From the NCBI RefSeq assembly GCF_030813055.1, contig NZ_JAUSTW010000009.1, forward strand, positions 192,680 to 256,679: DNA of 64,000 nt, read 5' to 3'. The notes under the pieces were generated by a model that saw nothing but the letters and a program-made list of their open reading frames with translations, was not told where the DNA came from and did not search any database. Below, piece after piece: positions 36,846 through 44,407 of the stretch. The translations under genes were made by a program, and so were the position numbers. The DNA is from Neobacillus ginsengisoli. Its GTDB lineage: Bacteria > Bacillota > Bacilli > Bacillales_B > DSM-18226. Numbering within the stretch: the first letter of the stretch is position 1; each line of letters opens with the position of its first letter.

Positions 36846-37946
36846 TCATTTAAGAACAAACTGCGCAAATTTTCCCGAAAATACTTCTTCTTGTTTTTTC
36901 TGCATTTCTTGTTGTTTTTCGATTTCCGATCTTCTGCTCTCTTCGAATACTTTCAATCGTTGTGCACTAATGTTTTTTTCTAAAAGCGCTTCGGTTAGGA
37001 TTGGAGTCAACACATGTGCGTCTTTCATCCCGCAGTTTATTCCGATTGCCCCCGTAGGAGTCATTGTATGCGCTGCGTCGCCTATAATCACTAAACCGTC
37101 CTTTACCCATGTTTCACAACGGGAACTTTCTACCTTTAAGCAAACGAAATTTTTCCATGAATTTAGATGCTGCAACACTATTTCTTTTAATTCTGGGAAA
37201 CTTTCAATCAACGGTTCAAGAAATGGCTTTAACTGTGTTCTTTTTAATGAAGAAAAGGAACCCTCTTCTATATTCCAGCCAATTTGGATGAACCCGCCGG
37301 TTTGTGTGAACAAAGCCAACTGATGGCCTTCAACAAGCAACATTCTTGTCGTTGGCTCCCAGCCTAACGGAGCGGGAATTTTTGCCCATAATACGTCATA
37401 ACCATGTTTCATTTTGTTCACCGGTATATTCGCAAGCTTTCTTACAGTAGAATAACGGCCGTCAGCTCCTATGATTACTGAGCTGCTAATAATTAGTTCT
37501 TCCCCATCCTTTACTGCCTTAACACCAGTATAGAATCCATTTTCATCCTGAATCAATTCTGTTGCAGTTGTATTCAAAAGAAGACAGGAATTTTTATATG
37601 GTTCCGATTCTTGAACAATCGCATTCAGGATATGTGCTTGAGGGACGTGTATTCCCACATGCTCCTCCTGAGGAGTAGGTGTGACTTTATTAACGATTTG
37701 TTTTCCGGCAAAGAATTCGACCTTGTTCATTCTCAAAATTCCTTGTTCTTCAATCTTTTCAAACAATCCATGTTCTTTTAAGATTGCCTCTGTTTCAGCG
37801 TTAATATGTTCCCCTCTAAATTCTCTGATTCCCCCCGCAGAACGCTCAATAGTAATAGTGGACACTCCGTTTTTAGCTAATAAAAACCCAAGTAATGCCC
37901 CTGCAGGACCCCCACCAACAATACAAACATCTGCTTGTAAATTCAT
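36846..37946 (-). CDS. FAD-dependent aromatic-ring-hydroxylase-type monooxygenase
   Basis: 366 aa from ATG 37946 (MNLQADVCIVGGGPAGALLG), preceded by AGAAGGTGG. FAD dinucleotide fold GGGPAGALLG (about 11-20), the DG-type motif VIIGADGRYSTVRK (about 160-173) and the second FAD motif VIIGDAAHTMTPTGAIGINCG (about 287-307) define the UbiH/PHBH fold. Substrate unknown. A 25-bp palindrome lies 36 bp upstream of the start, suggesting repression by a ligand-responsive regulator. Confidence 0.87.
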   Translation of the reverse strand: MNLQADVCIVGGGPAGALLGFLLAKNGVSTITIERSAGGIREFRGEHINAETEAILKEHGLFEKIEEQGILRMNKVEFFAGKQIVNKVTPTPQEEHVGIHVPQAHILNAIVQESEPYKNSCLLLNTTATELIQDENGFYTGVKAVKDGEELIISSSVIIGADGRYSTVRKLANIPVNKMKHGYDVLWAKIPAPLGWEPTTRMLLVEGHQLALFTQTGGFIQIGWNIEEGSFSSLKRTQLKPFLEPLIESFPELKEIVLQHLNSWKNFVCLKVESSRCETWVKDGLVIIGDAAHTMTPTGAIGINCGMKDAHVLTPILTEALLEKNISAQRLKVFEESRRSEIEKQQEMQKKQEEVFSGKFAQFVLK

Positions 37947-37981
37947 TATTGCCACCTTCTGGTCTCATTTATTATTCATCG

Positions 37982-38006
37982 TTCAGGATACATTCTGTAC
38001 ACTGAA
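37982..38006. promoter_or_regulatory. Palindromic operator upstream of the FAD monooxygenase
   Basis: Arms TTCAGGATACA and TGTACACTGAA around TTC match at 9 of 11 positions. Two ATATTCGT copies 14 bp apart (38013 and 38027) lie next to it. TetR-like geometry; no candidate regulator gene is adjacent. From 38035 to 38331 I see only an AGCAAAC/GTTTGCT hairpin (38257-38283). Confidence 0.45.
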
Positions 38007-38331
38007 TCATTTATATTCGTTGTACGATATTCGTTTCTTCAAGTTAAACATTCTTTTTAAAACGATTATATTATTCTTCGAAAAAGTTTCTCCATAAGAA
38101 AAAAAGTTAACTATAGATTAACAAAAATTCTGTTGTTGGTCAATCCTATGTTCGATTATTATACTTGTCATATTGTTTTGATAAGATAATTCCAAAATAA
38201 AAATGCACATCGTTGAAATGGATGAAACTGTCCTACTCTCGGTAAACTAATTTAAAGCAAACAAATTTAGTTTTCGTTTGCTAGGAACTTAACTTGGTTT
38301 CTCATAACTACTAAATTTAGGAGGACATAAC

Positions 38332-39429
38332 TTGAAAAAGCGTAAAATCGGTCTGGCATTATCGCTAGTGCTGGCAGCTGGAACACTATTAAGTGCATGT
38401 GGAAAGACTACTGATAATACCAATGCCGGCGGAAACAAAGCAAAAGGGTTCACTGTTGGTATGGTTACGGATATTGGTGGTATTGATGACAAATCATTTA
38501 ACCAGTCATCATGGAAAGGGCTTCAAGATTTTGGTAAAGCAAACAATTTGCAAAAAGGCAAGAACGGATATGATTATCTTCAATCCCAATCTGATGCGGA
38601 CTATGCAACTAACTTAAACACACTTGCCCGACAAGGTTTTGACTTAGTTTATGGTATTGGCTTCTTAATGCAAAATGATGTTGATAAAATTGCGAAGCAA
38701 CAGCCAAAAGCGCATTTTGCCATCGTTGATGCTGAAGTGAAGGAACCAAACGTTGCAAGTATTCTTTTTAAAGAAAATGAGGGTTCATTCTTAGCGGGTG
38801 TTGTTGCTGGAATGACCACCCAATCAAATAAAATTGGTTTTATTGGCGGTATGGAAAGTGCGGTAATTGAACGTTTTGAATCAGGCTTTGTTGCTGGTGT
38901 TAAAGCAGCTAATCCCAATGCTACTGTAGATATTCAATACGCTGCAACCTTCACGGATGCAGCTAAAGGGCAAGCCATTGCTTCTAGAATGTACCAATCA
39001 GGTGATGATGTTGTATTTGCCGCTGCCGGTGCAACTGGTAACGGATTATTTAAAGAAGCACGTGACCGAAAAGCCAAAAATCCAAGTCAAGCAATTTGGG
39101 CAATCGGTGTAGACAATGACCAAAGTGATGAAGGTGTTGTAACTGCTGGAGGAAAACAAGTAAACGTTGTGATTACATCTGCAATGAAACGTGTTGACAA
39201 TGCAGTACTAGACCTTACTACTAAAGCGAAAAATGGTAATTTCCCCGGTGGAAAAACAACAGTTTATGGTTTAACTGAAAATGGTGTTGGTTTAGCGCCA
39301 CTTAACCCGGATGTTCCAAATAAAGCAGCAATTGAAAAAGCTGTAAGTGACTGGACAAGTAAAATTAAGTCTGGATCTATAAAAATTCCCGGCACCCGTG
39401 CTGAATTAAAAACATTTAGTGCTAAATAA
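38332..39429 (+). CDS. BMP-family basic membrane lipoprotein (nucleoside-binding)
   Basis: 365 aa from TTG 38332 after AGGAGG. Signal peptide with lipobox LLSAC (lipidated Cys about 23). The BMP fold is recognised by VGMVTDIGGIDDKSFNQSSW and SNKIGFIGGMESAVIERFES. Close to B. subtilis YufN/NupN, which feeds a guanosine ABC importer, but no ATPase or permease follows; they may be encoded elsewhere. Two hairpins lie downstream. Confidence 0.9.
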   Translation: MKKRKIGLALSLVLAAGTLLSACGKTTDNTNAGGNKAKGFTVGMVTDIGGIDDKSFNQSSWKGLQDFGKANNLQKGKNGYDYLQSQSDADYATNLNTLARQGFDLVYGIGFLMQNDVDKIAKQQPKAHFAIVDAEVKEPNVASILFKENEGSFLAGVVAGMTTQSNKIGFIGGMESAVIERFESGFVAGVKAANPNATVDIQYAATFTDAAKGQAIASRMYQSGDDVVFAAAGATGNGLFKEARDRKAKNPSQAIWAIGVDNDQSDEGVVTAGGKQVNVVITSAMKRVDNAVLDLTTKAKNGNFPGGKTTVYGLTENGVGLAPLNPDVPNKAAIEKAVSDWTSKIKSGSIKIPGTRAELKTFSAK

Positions 39430-39434
39430 TAATT

Positions 39435-39502
39435 CTTATGCTGGAGGAAACAAACAGCAGCATAAGATCACAAAATGGCATGGTTTAATACCATGCCATT
39501 TT
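39435..39502 (+). terminator. Two hairpins after the BMP lipoprotein gene
   Basis: CTTATGCTG/CAGCATAAG (39435-39466) and AAAATGGCATGGT/ACCATGCCATTTT (39472-39502). The second has the T-rich end of a terminator; the first may stabilise or regulate the end of the mRNA. Confidence 0.7.
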
Positions 39503-39622
39503 GTTCGAAATTTACTGTTATTTCATATGCTCATTCTGGTGTGATTTTATTTGAAAATCGTACTGTAATTTTGCTTTTTCACCAAATTATCGGAATTTAC
39601 ATCTTCCGATTAGAAATTGATT

Positions 39623-40165
39623 TTATCTCAAAGTTTTTAAAGCACCGCTCCAAGCGATAACTTGATCAAGCATTGCATTAACATTGTTCAGATGTAATGC
39701 AGCCGGTTTAAATACAGTTCCGTTTTCAAAATCAGTAAATAAGGATAAGGTTGGATGAACACGTACATCCGCTACGAGTAACTCACCTAAGATTCCACGT
39801 AAATGTTCAGCAGCACGGGCCCCACCTGTTGATCCATAACTCACGATACCTGCCGCCTTATTATTCCAAGCTTCGCGCGCTGAATCCAATGCATTTTTTA
39901 ATGCGCCTGTAATGCTGTGATTGTATTCTTGGACAATAAAGACAAATCCATCTAAGCTAGCCAGTTTTTCATTCCAAGCTTGGATTCCTTGTTCTTGACC
40001 GGTACCTTCACCCAAAAATGGTAATTTGAAGTCTGCAATATCTACGATTTCATATTGTGCATCTCCACGTTTGTCTGCGATTCCTTTAACCCATTCTCCA
40101 ACTTGTGGGCTAACGCGCCCTTGTCGTGTACTACCTAAGATGATCCCGATATTTAATTTTGTCAT
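39623..40165 (-). CDS. NAD(P)H-dependent FMN reductase / quinone-azo reductase
   Basis: Flavodoxin-fold reductase, 180 aa from ATG 40165 (MTKLNIGIILGSTRQGRVSP), preceded by GGAGGAAG. FMN-binding loops are GSTRQGR, VQEYNHSITGALKNALD and SYGSTGGARAAEHLR. An in-frame TTG at 40219 also has an ideal GGAGGTG and would add MSFLGRIFGGTNNKEEET. Its promoter carries an MhqR-like palindrome right after -10, so it is probably induced by quinones or azo compounds. Confidence 0.88.
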   Translation of the reverse strand: MTKLNIGIILGSTRQGRVSPQVGEWVKGIADKRGDAQYEIVDIADFKLPFLGEGTGQEQGIQAWNEKLASLDGFVFIVQEYNHSITGALKNALDSAREAWNNKAAGIVSYGSTGGARAAEHLRGILGELLVADVRVHPTLSLFTDFENGTVFKPAALHLNNVNAMLDQVIAWSGALKTLR

Positions 40166-40377
40166 TGTTTCTTCCTCCTTATTATTTGTTCCACCAAATA
40201 TTCTGCCTAAAAAACTCAATGCCTACACCTCCTATTTACTCTTTGTTGTTCTTCAACTGAAATCGATGAATTCAGTCCAGATTCTTTATCTGGCAAATCT
40301 TTTTCAGTTATGAAGGGTAATAAATCGTTAGTTGATGTGAATATAAAAATTCTTAATTAAGATATCTTTGATTAATA

Positions 40378-40424
40378 TATTTTGAATTCGAGATAATAAT
40401 AATACATATATTTCTTTTTGTCAA
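40378..40424 (-). promoter_or_regulatory. SigA promoter with MhqR-like operator for the FMN reductase
   Basis: Minus strand TTGACA (40419-40424), 17 bp, TATTAT (40396-40401). Immediately downstream is the 18-bp palindrome TATCTCGAATTCAAAATA (40378-40395), close to the MhqR site tATCTcgaAtTCgAGATa known from B. subtilis azoreductase and dioxygenase genes. Confidence 0.7.
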
Positions 40425-40425
40425 C

Positions 40426-40472
40426 CAAAAAAAAGTGTCTTTACCATCCATATTCGATGATAAAAACACTTA
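40426..40472 (-). terminator. Terminator downstream of the DUF1835-type remnant
   Basis: AAGTGT...ACACTT stem with TTT/AAA extension, followed on the minus strand by eight T residues. Confidence 0.65.
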
Positions 40473-40526
40473 AGTGCTGATGAAGAATCTCGAATTATTC
40501 TGCCTAATAAAATGGGTAATATATTC

Positions 40527-40975
40527 TTATCCGCGATGACCTGGTTCACGCTTACCGTTGTAAAAGCCTATTGCCATCTCGGTACCATTTATTATTTTTA
40601 AAAAAACCTCGCCTAGCCACCAATCACGCTCTTCTATTTCAAGATAGTCTTGTTGATTATATAGGACGTCTAATCCTATGGAAGTTAAGCTTACCTTTGA
40701 AACAGGTGCTTGATTTTGATAATTTGGTAACGGTCTATCGCATTCTAAAAGAGGATAAGGTCCATATGTTAGCCCGTTTAGAATGGCTGCAAAGTGGCGA
40801 TCACAAATTCCATCAATGCTCCTTTGCTTACTTACGAAATGAAACAAATTCCGTAAAAGAGCATGTATTTTCATTAATATATTCTAAGACTATCGTTTCC
40901 ACCTCATTTAACCCGGTTTTTACGGATGAAAAGTAGGTCAGGTGTGCCTGTAAGGCTTGTTTAAGAAAAGCAGTT
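40527..40975 (-). pseudogene. Frameshifted C-terminal remnant of a DUF1835-type protein
   Basis: The upstream segment reads LKQALQAHLTYFSSVKTGLN then EVETIVLEYINENTCSFTEF; after a frameshift near 40845 it continues SKQRSIDGICDRHFAAILNG, LTYGPYPLLECDRPLP, and ends ERDWWLGEVFLK plus a short tail. ALQAHL..F....GLNEVE and the (D/R)WLGGVHL-like end are features of one DUF1835 subgroup. The N-terminal domain is missing. The plus-strand frame over this region is a shadow. Confidence 0.55.
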
Positions 40976-41092
40976 TTTCTCCAGATGCAGCAATCCATTT
41001 TTCGATTTCAGTAGGATTCTAGGTTCCTTTAAAAAATGCATATTATCTTCATTCGTCGCATATCGTTTTAACTGGAAAGGAGGATTACAATT

Positions 41093-41401
41093 ATGGCCAG
41101 TAACGATTTAAGCAAGAAAATTGAGAGCATTGCTCATCCAAAGGTGCGAAACATTGTAAGAGTTTGTGTGGAACAAGGCTGTAGATTCAGAGCCCATCCC
41201 AGCAATCCTAATTTAGTTAATTTGTTCGATCCTGTACGCGGGAAAAATATTATTGGGGATATTAATCTTTTAAGTCAAAGGGGTTATTTTACGCTAGAAG
41301 TGAATAATGGTCGTTTCAAGCCCTTTAGAAATGAAATATTGGGATTGGATATAGATTCGTCAAATTTTGAGGAACGTGTCCTACAACGGTTGAAGCGGTA
41401 A
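41093..41401 (+). CDS. Uncharacterised protein, 102 aa
   Basis: MASNDLSKKIESIAHPKVRN and onward; ends FEERVLQRLKR. AAAGGAGG precedes the ATG, and a terminator follows 22 nt after the stop, so it is a real single-gene unit. Mixed alpha/beta with a central GCRFRAHPSNPNLVNLFDP segment. No family recognised. Confidence 0.7.
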   Translation: MASNDLSKKIESIAHPKVRNIVRVCVEQGCRFRAHPSNPNLVNLFDPVRGKNIIGDINLLSQRGYFTLEVNNGRFKPFRNEILGLDIDSSNFEERVLQRLKR

Positions 41402-41423
41402 TATTTTTAATAAATTTTGTTTT

Positions 41424-41460
41424 AGAGTCCTTTGTGCAGTTTTCACTTGGGACTCTTTTT
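41424..41460 (+). terminator. Terminator of the 102-aa gene
   Basis: AGAGTCC, loop, GGGACTCT followed by TTTT. Confidence 0.8.
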
Positions 41461-41520
41461 CACATATATCATTTGTATTTCCCTGTAACCTATGTAAAAA
41501 CCCAGCATGGTATACCCCTT

Positions 41521-41958
41521 TTAGGAATGCTCATTCTGAGTCTCATTGTCTTTAATTTTAGCATTCCCGATAATTTTCACATGAACTTTTTCACTTTTCA
41601 GGGTCGTTACAACATGCTCAATCTTAGGGAATTGCCGTTTGTAAATTTTGATATCTTCCAAAACCGTTGGATGTTTTATCACTTCAATGCGTTCTTCACT
41701 AATCGGAATTTGAATCGTTTTTGTATTTTCATTTATATTATCAGAATCAAAAATCTTATTTTCGATTACAAGGATTTCGCGGGTTACCGGGACGACGATT
41801 GTTTTTTCCTCCTTGATCACTTCTTTCCGTACGGTCACTGTTCCGGTTTGCACCCATTTTTTTATGATATCCAATTGTTCAGTACGTAGTTTAAGCTTCC
41901 CTTCCGTTTTCTGATTTGATAAAATATCGTTCGATTTTTTGCCTATATTCATTGACAT
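41521..41958 (-). CDS. DUF2382 (YsnF/AvaK-like) stress protein, short form
   Basis: 145 aa from ATG 41958 (MSMNIGKKSNDILSNQKTEG), GGAGGAT upstream. The DUF2382 domain spans about 30-135: LRTEQLDIIKKWVQTGTVTV, EEKTIVVPVTREILVIE, IQIPISEERIEVIKHP. The PRC-barrel found in B. subtilis YsnF is absent. It lies directly downstream of a second DUF2382 gene with a terminator between, so the two are separately transcribed paralogs. Probably general-stress related. Confidence 0.82.
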   Translation of the reverse strand: MSMNIGKKSNDILSNQKTEGKLKLRTEQLDIIKKWVQTGTVTVRKEVIKEEKTIVVPVTREILVIENKIFDSDNINENTKTIQIPISEERIEVIKHPTVLEDIKIYKRQFPKIEHVVTTLKSEKVHVKIIGNAKIKDNETQNEHS

Positions 41959-42020
41959 TTTGCATCCTCCATAGTCCGTTTTTGAATTAAGGCATATACA
42001 ACCATATTTAAGATTTTTTG

Positions 42021-42058
42021 AAAAAACACCTCTCAAAATTGTTTGTGAGGTGTTTTTA
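42021..42058 (-). terminator. Terminator between the two DUF2382 genes
   Basis: AAAAACACCTC / GAGGTGTTTTT, T-rich on both sides, just after the longer paralog. Confidence 0.85.
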
Positions 42059-42066
42059 TAATATTT

Positions 42067-42528
42067 TTACTCTAAATGGGAAATCTCCTCATCATTCACG
42101 ATATTAGGGTCGCCGGTCGTTTCCACACGTGCTTCTTCTCTTCTAAGAGTTTCTTCAACATGGCGTGTTTCTTCAATTTCACGCTTGTAAGCAGAAACCT
42201 CACCTGTTACTACTGTATGTTTTCCAACTTCTACTCTTTCTTCATTGACAGGAATGTGAATAGTTTCTTCTTCACCAATTGGGGAATCACTCAGTTCATG
42301 ATCGATAGCCCTTCTCTCAATAACCACTTCCTCATGCATGACCGGGACGTCAACCGCCTTTGTTTCTTCAACAATTTCCTTGCTCAGGATGACCTCACCT
42401 GTTTCAACCCGATCCTTGTCAATGTCTAATTCCTCTTGACGTAGAAGCAGTTTTTTATCATCAACTGCTTCTACCTTCTCATTCTTTTCATCCTTCTCAT
42501 CCTCAAAAAAACCAAATAATTCGCTCAT
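42067..42528 (-). CDS. DUF2382 (YsnF/AvaK-like) stress protein
   Basis: 153 aa, very acidic. N-terminal MSELFGFFEDEKDEKNEKVE, then the DUF2382 domain (about 27-140): LLLRQEELDIDKDRVETGEV, VDVPVMHEEVVIERRAID, IHIPVNEERVEVGKHTVVTG. Compared with the neighbouring paralog it keeps the more canonical sequence. Start ATG 42528 follows a GGGAGGGTAACG-type site. Role inferred from stress regulation of YsnF in Bacillus. Confidence 0.85.
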   Translation of the reverse strand: MSELFGFFEDEKDEKNEKVEAVDDKKLLLRQEELDIDKDRVETGEVILSKEIVEETKAVDVPVMHEEVVIERRAIDHELSDSPIGEEETIHIPVNEERVEVGKHTVVTGEVSAYKREIEETRHVEETLRREEARVETTGDPNIVNDEEISHLE

Positions 42529-42721
42529 CGTTACCCTCCCTAAATTTTTAATTCATGTACAGAATGCTCCATTAGGATTTATCCTATCCCACCCACAACT
42601 TGGAAATTATATTGTTTCTTTTTAAAAAAGGGGGGTGTCAAAATAAATTTTAAAATTCGCAATCCTCTATGAAAGCCTTTAAAATTAATTTATATCAATA
42701 TAAAAAGGGGAGGATAAAGAT

Positions 42722-42766
42722 ATGAAAAAATACAGAGCGGTTTTCTTTATTAAAAATTTTCATTAA
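42722..42766 (+). other. 14-codon frame behind a strong ribosome site
   Basis: GGGGAGGATAAAGAT precedes an ATG reading MKKYRAVFFIKNFH and a stop that touches the hemY stop codon on the other strand. It looks like the start of a lipoprotein or secreted protein gene cut off when hemY was joined here. May not be expressed. Confidence 0.3.
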
Positions 42767-44152
42767 TTAAAGAAATTCTATGATCTTCTCTGCTGTACGG
42801 ACCCCGTTTTCAACACAGTCCGGAATACCAACCCCATAATATGAGCACCCTGCAATGATAACTCCCGGGAAGGTTTCCGCCAATTTGTTTTCAAGCGCTT
42901 CCACACTTTTCGGATGGGTAATCAAATAATTCGGCATCTGTTCCGTCCAGTTTGTTACTTCACTTGCCACAGGTTCAGCGATAATCCCAAGGCCTTTGTG
43001 AATATCCATAAGGGCAACCTGAAGCAGTTGTTCTTCATTCATTTCTTTTAAAGCTGTAAACGAAGGATGGCTGCTTTTATAAAATAACCTTACCAGCAAG
43101 TTACCGGTTTCAGAGGTATGCTCCCATTTCCTGCTTGTCCAAGTGCAGGCGTTACACGACAATTCATCAGTGTTTGCCGCAATAAAACCGGTTCCGTCTG
43201 CCGGTAGGATACTGTCTGGAACATCAAAGCCCACATACATACTAATAAGTGAACTATTTTTAAAACCCGTAAATTCTTTTACAAGCTCTTCATCGCCAAA
43301 TAATGTTTCCGCAGCGGTGTGAGGGATACTGAGCACCACAAAATCCGCTTCAATAATTTCATGGTTGTTTAATTTCACATGATAACGATTGTTGCTTTTT
43401 GTGATTTTGGCGGCTTTTGTATTCATTAAAATTTCAACCTCATCAAGCTTTGACTCATACGCATCAATCAATGAACGTAAGCCGTTTCTAAATGAAAGAA
43501 ACTTCTTTTCTCCGTTACTTTGAAATCTCTTCTTATTTGCTTCAAAACCTTTTATTATGCTTCCGTATTCCTCCTTGTAATCAAGAAGGTAAGGAAGTGT
43601 GGAAGCGATCGTTAAGTCGCTTAGCTCACCTGAATATACACCTGAAAGAACTGGAGAAATTTGTTTTTCAACTAATTCTTTGCCAAAAAAATACTCCAGA
43701 AAGGTCCCGACTGAATCGCTTTTTGTGAACGTTTCGTTTTTTGTAAAAAAATCTTTTAATGCCTCCACTTTTCCTTCCGCTGAGACGAGTGTGCTATTGG
43801 CTAACGATTCGATACTTGCAGGGATTCCGAAGACGGAATCTGCAGGGATCGGCTTTAATTCCCCATCTGTATAAATAAAAGATCGGCCTGTGGAATTATA
43901 GACCACTTCTCTCTCCAAGCCCAGTTCATCGATGAACGGCATGCTGTTCGCTTTACGTGCGACAATGGAATCAGCTCCTGATTCCATCACAAAACTGCCG
44001 TCTTTTACCGTACGAATTTTCCCCCCAAGTTCACTAGATGATTCTACAAGAATAAGTTTTAAGTCAGCATGATTCGCCTTTTTCCATTTTTGTAATTCAT
44101 ACATGGCAGATAATCCGGTAATGCCTCCGCCAATTACTAGGACTGTTTTCAC
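42767..44152 (-). CDS. hemY: Coproporphyrinogen III / protoporphyrinogen oxidase HemY
   Basis: FAD enzyme of the coproporphyrin-dependent heme pathway, 461 aa. I choose GTG 44152 (MKTVLVIGGGITGLSAMYEL), preceded by AGAGGTG at 6 nt; a GTG 9 nt further up is too close to it. FAD fold GGGITGLSA; the substrate-domain run LSGVYSGELSDLTIASTLP; C-terminal FAD motif IAGCSYYGVGIPDCVENGVR. It is monocistronic here, not in a hemEHY operon, so it may be a second copy. Confidence 0.9.
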   Translation of the reverse strand: MKTVLVIGGGITGLSAMYELQKWKKANHADLKLILVESSSELGGKIRTVKDGSFVMESGADSIVARKANSMPFIDELGLEREVVYNSTGRSFIYTDGELKPIPADSVFGIPASIESLANSTLVSAEGKVEALKDFFTKNETFTKSDSVGTFLEYFFGKELVEKQISPVLSGVYSGELSDLTIASTLPYLLDYKEEYGSIIKGFEANKKRFQSNGEKKFLSFRNGLRSLIDAYESKLDEVEILMNTKAAKITKSNNRYHVKLNNHEIIEADFVVLSIPHTAAETLFGDEELVKEFTGFKNSSLISMYVGFDVPDSILPADGTGFIAANTDELSCNACTWTSRKWEHTSETGNLLVRLFYKSSHPSFTALKEMNEEQLLQVALMDIHKGLGIIAEPVASEVTNWTEQMPNYLITHPKSVEALENKLAETFPGVIIAGCSYYGVGIPDCVENGVRTAEKIIEFL

Positions 44153-44407
44153 TTTGGACACCTCTGTTTATTTACATTAATAGTCCTTAACAGTGTACCA
44201 TATCTCTAATAGTAGGTTGAAAATGATGGCTCCTTCCTAAAATTGGCGTATCTCTTGATTTACTTAAATAAAAATCAATGATATTCCCTTTTTGAATCGA
44301 CTGCACATATAAGCACACCCACTGTCCTTTTACTTGATATATCCTGAATTATTTTTACATAAGTAGTTAATTATAATAATAATTTAATTCCTGTGGGTGA
44401 TGGTAAA

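Noticed and set aside
40571..40936. 121-codon plus-strand frame
   Set aside because: Shadow of the DUF1835-type remnant, which has the recognisable protein pattern on the minus strand.
41434..41889. 151-codon plus-strand frame opposite the shorter DUF2382 gene
   Set aside because: Phe/Tyr/Asn-rich shadow of a clear DUF2382 protein on the other strand.
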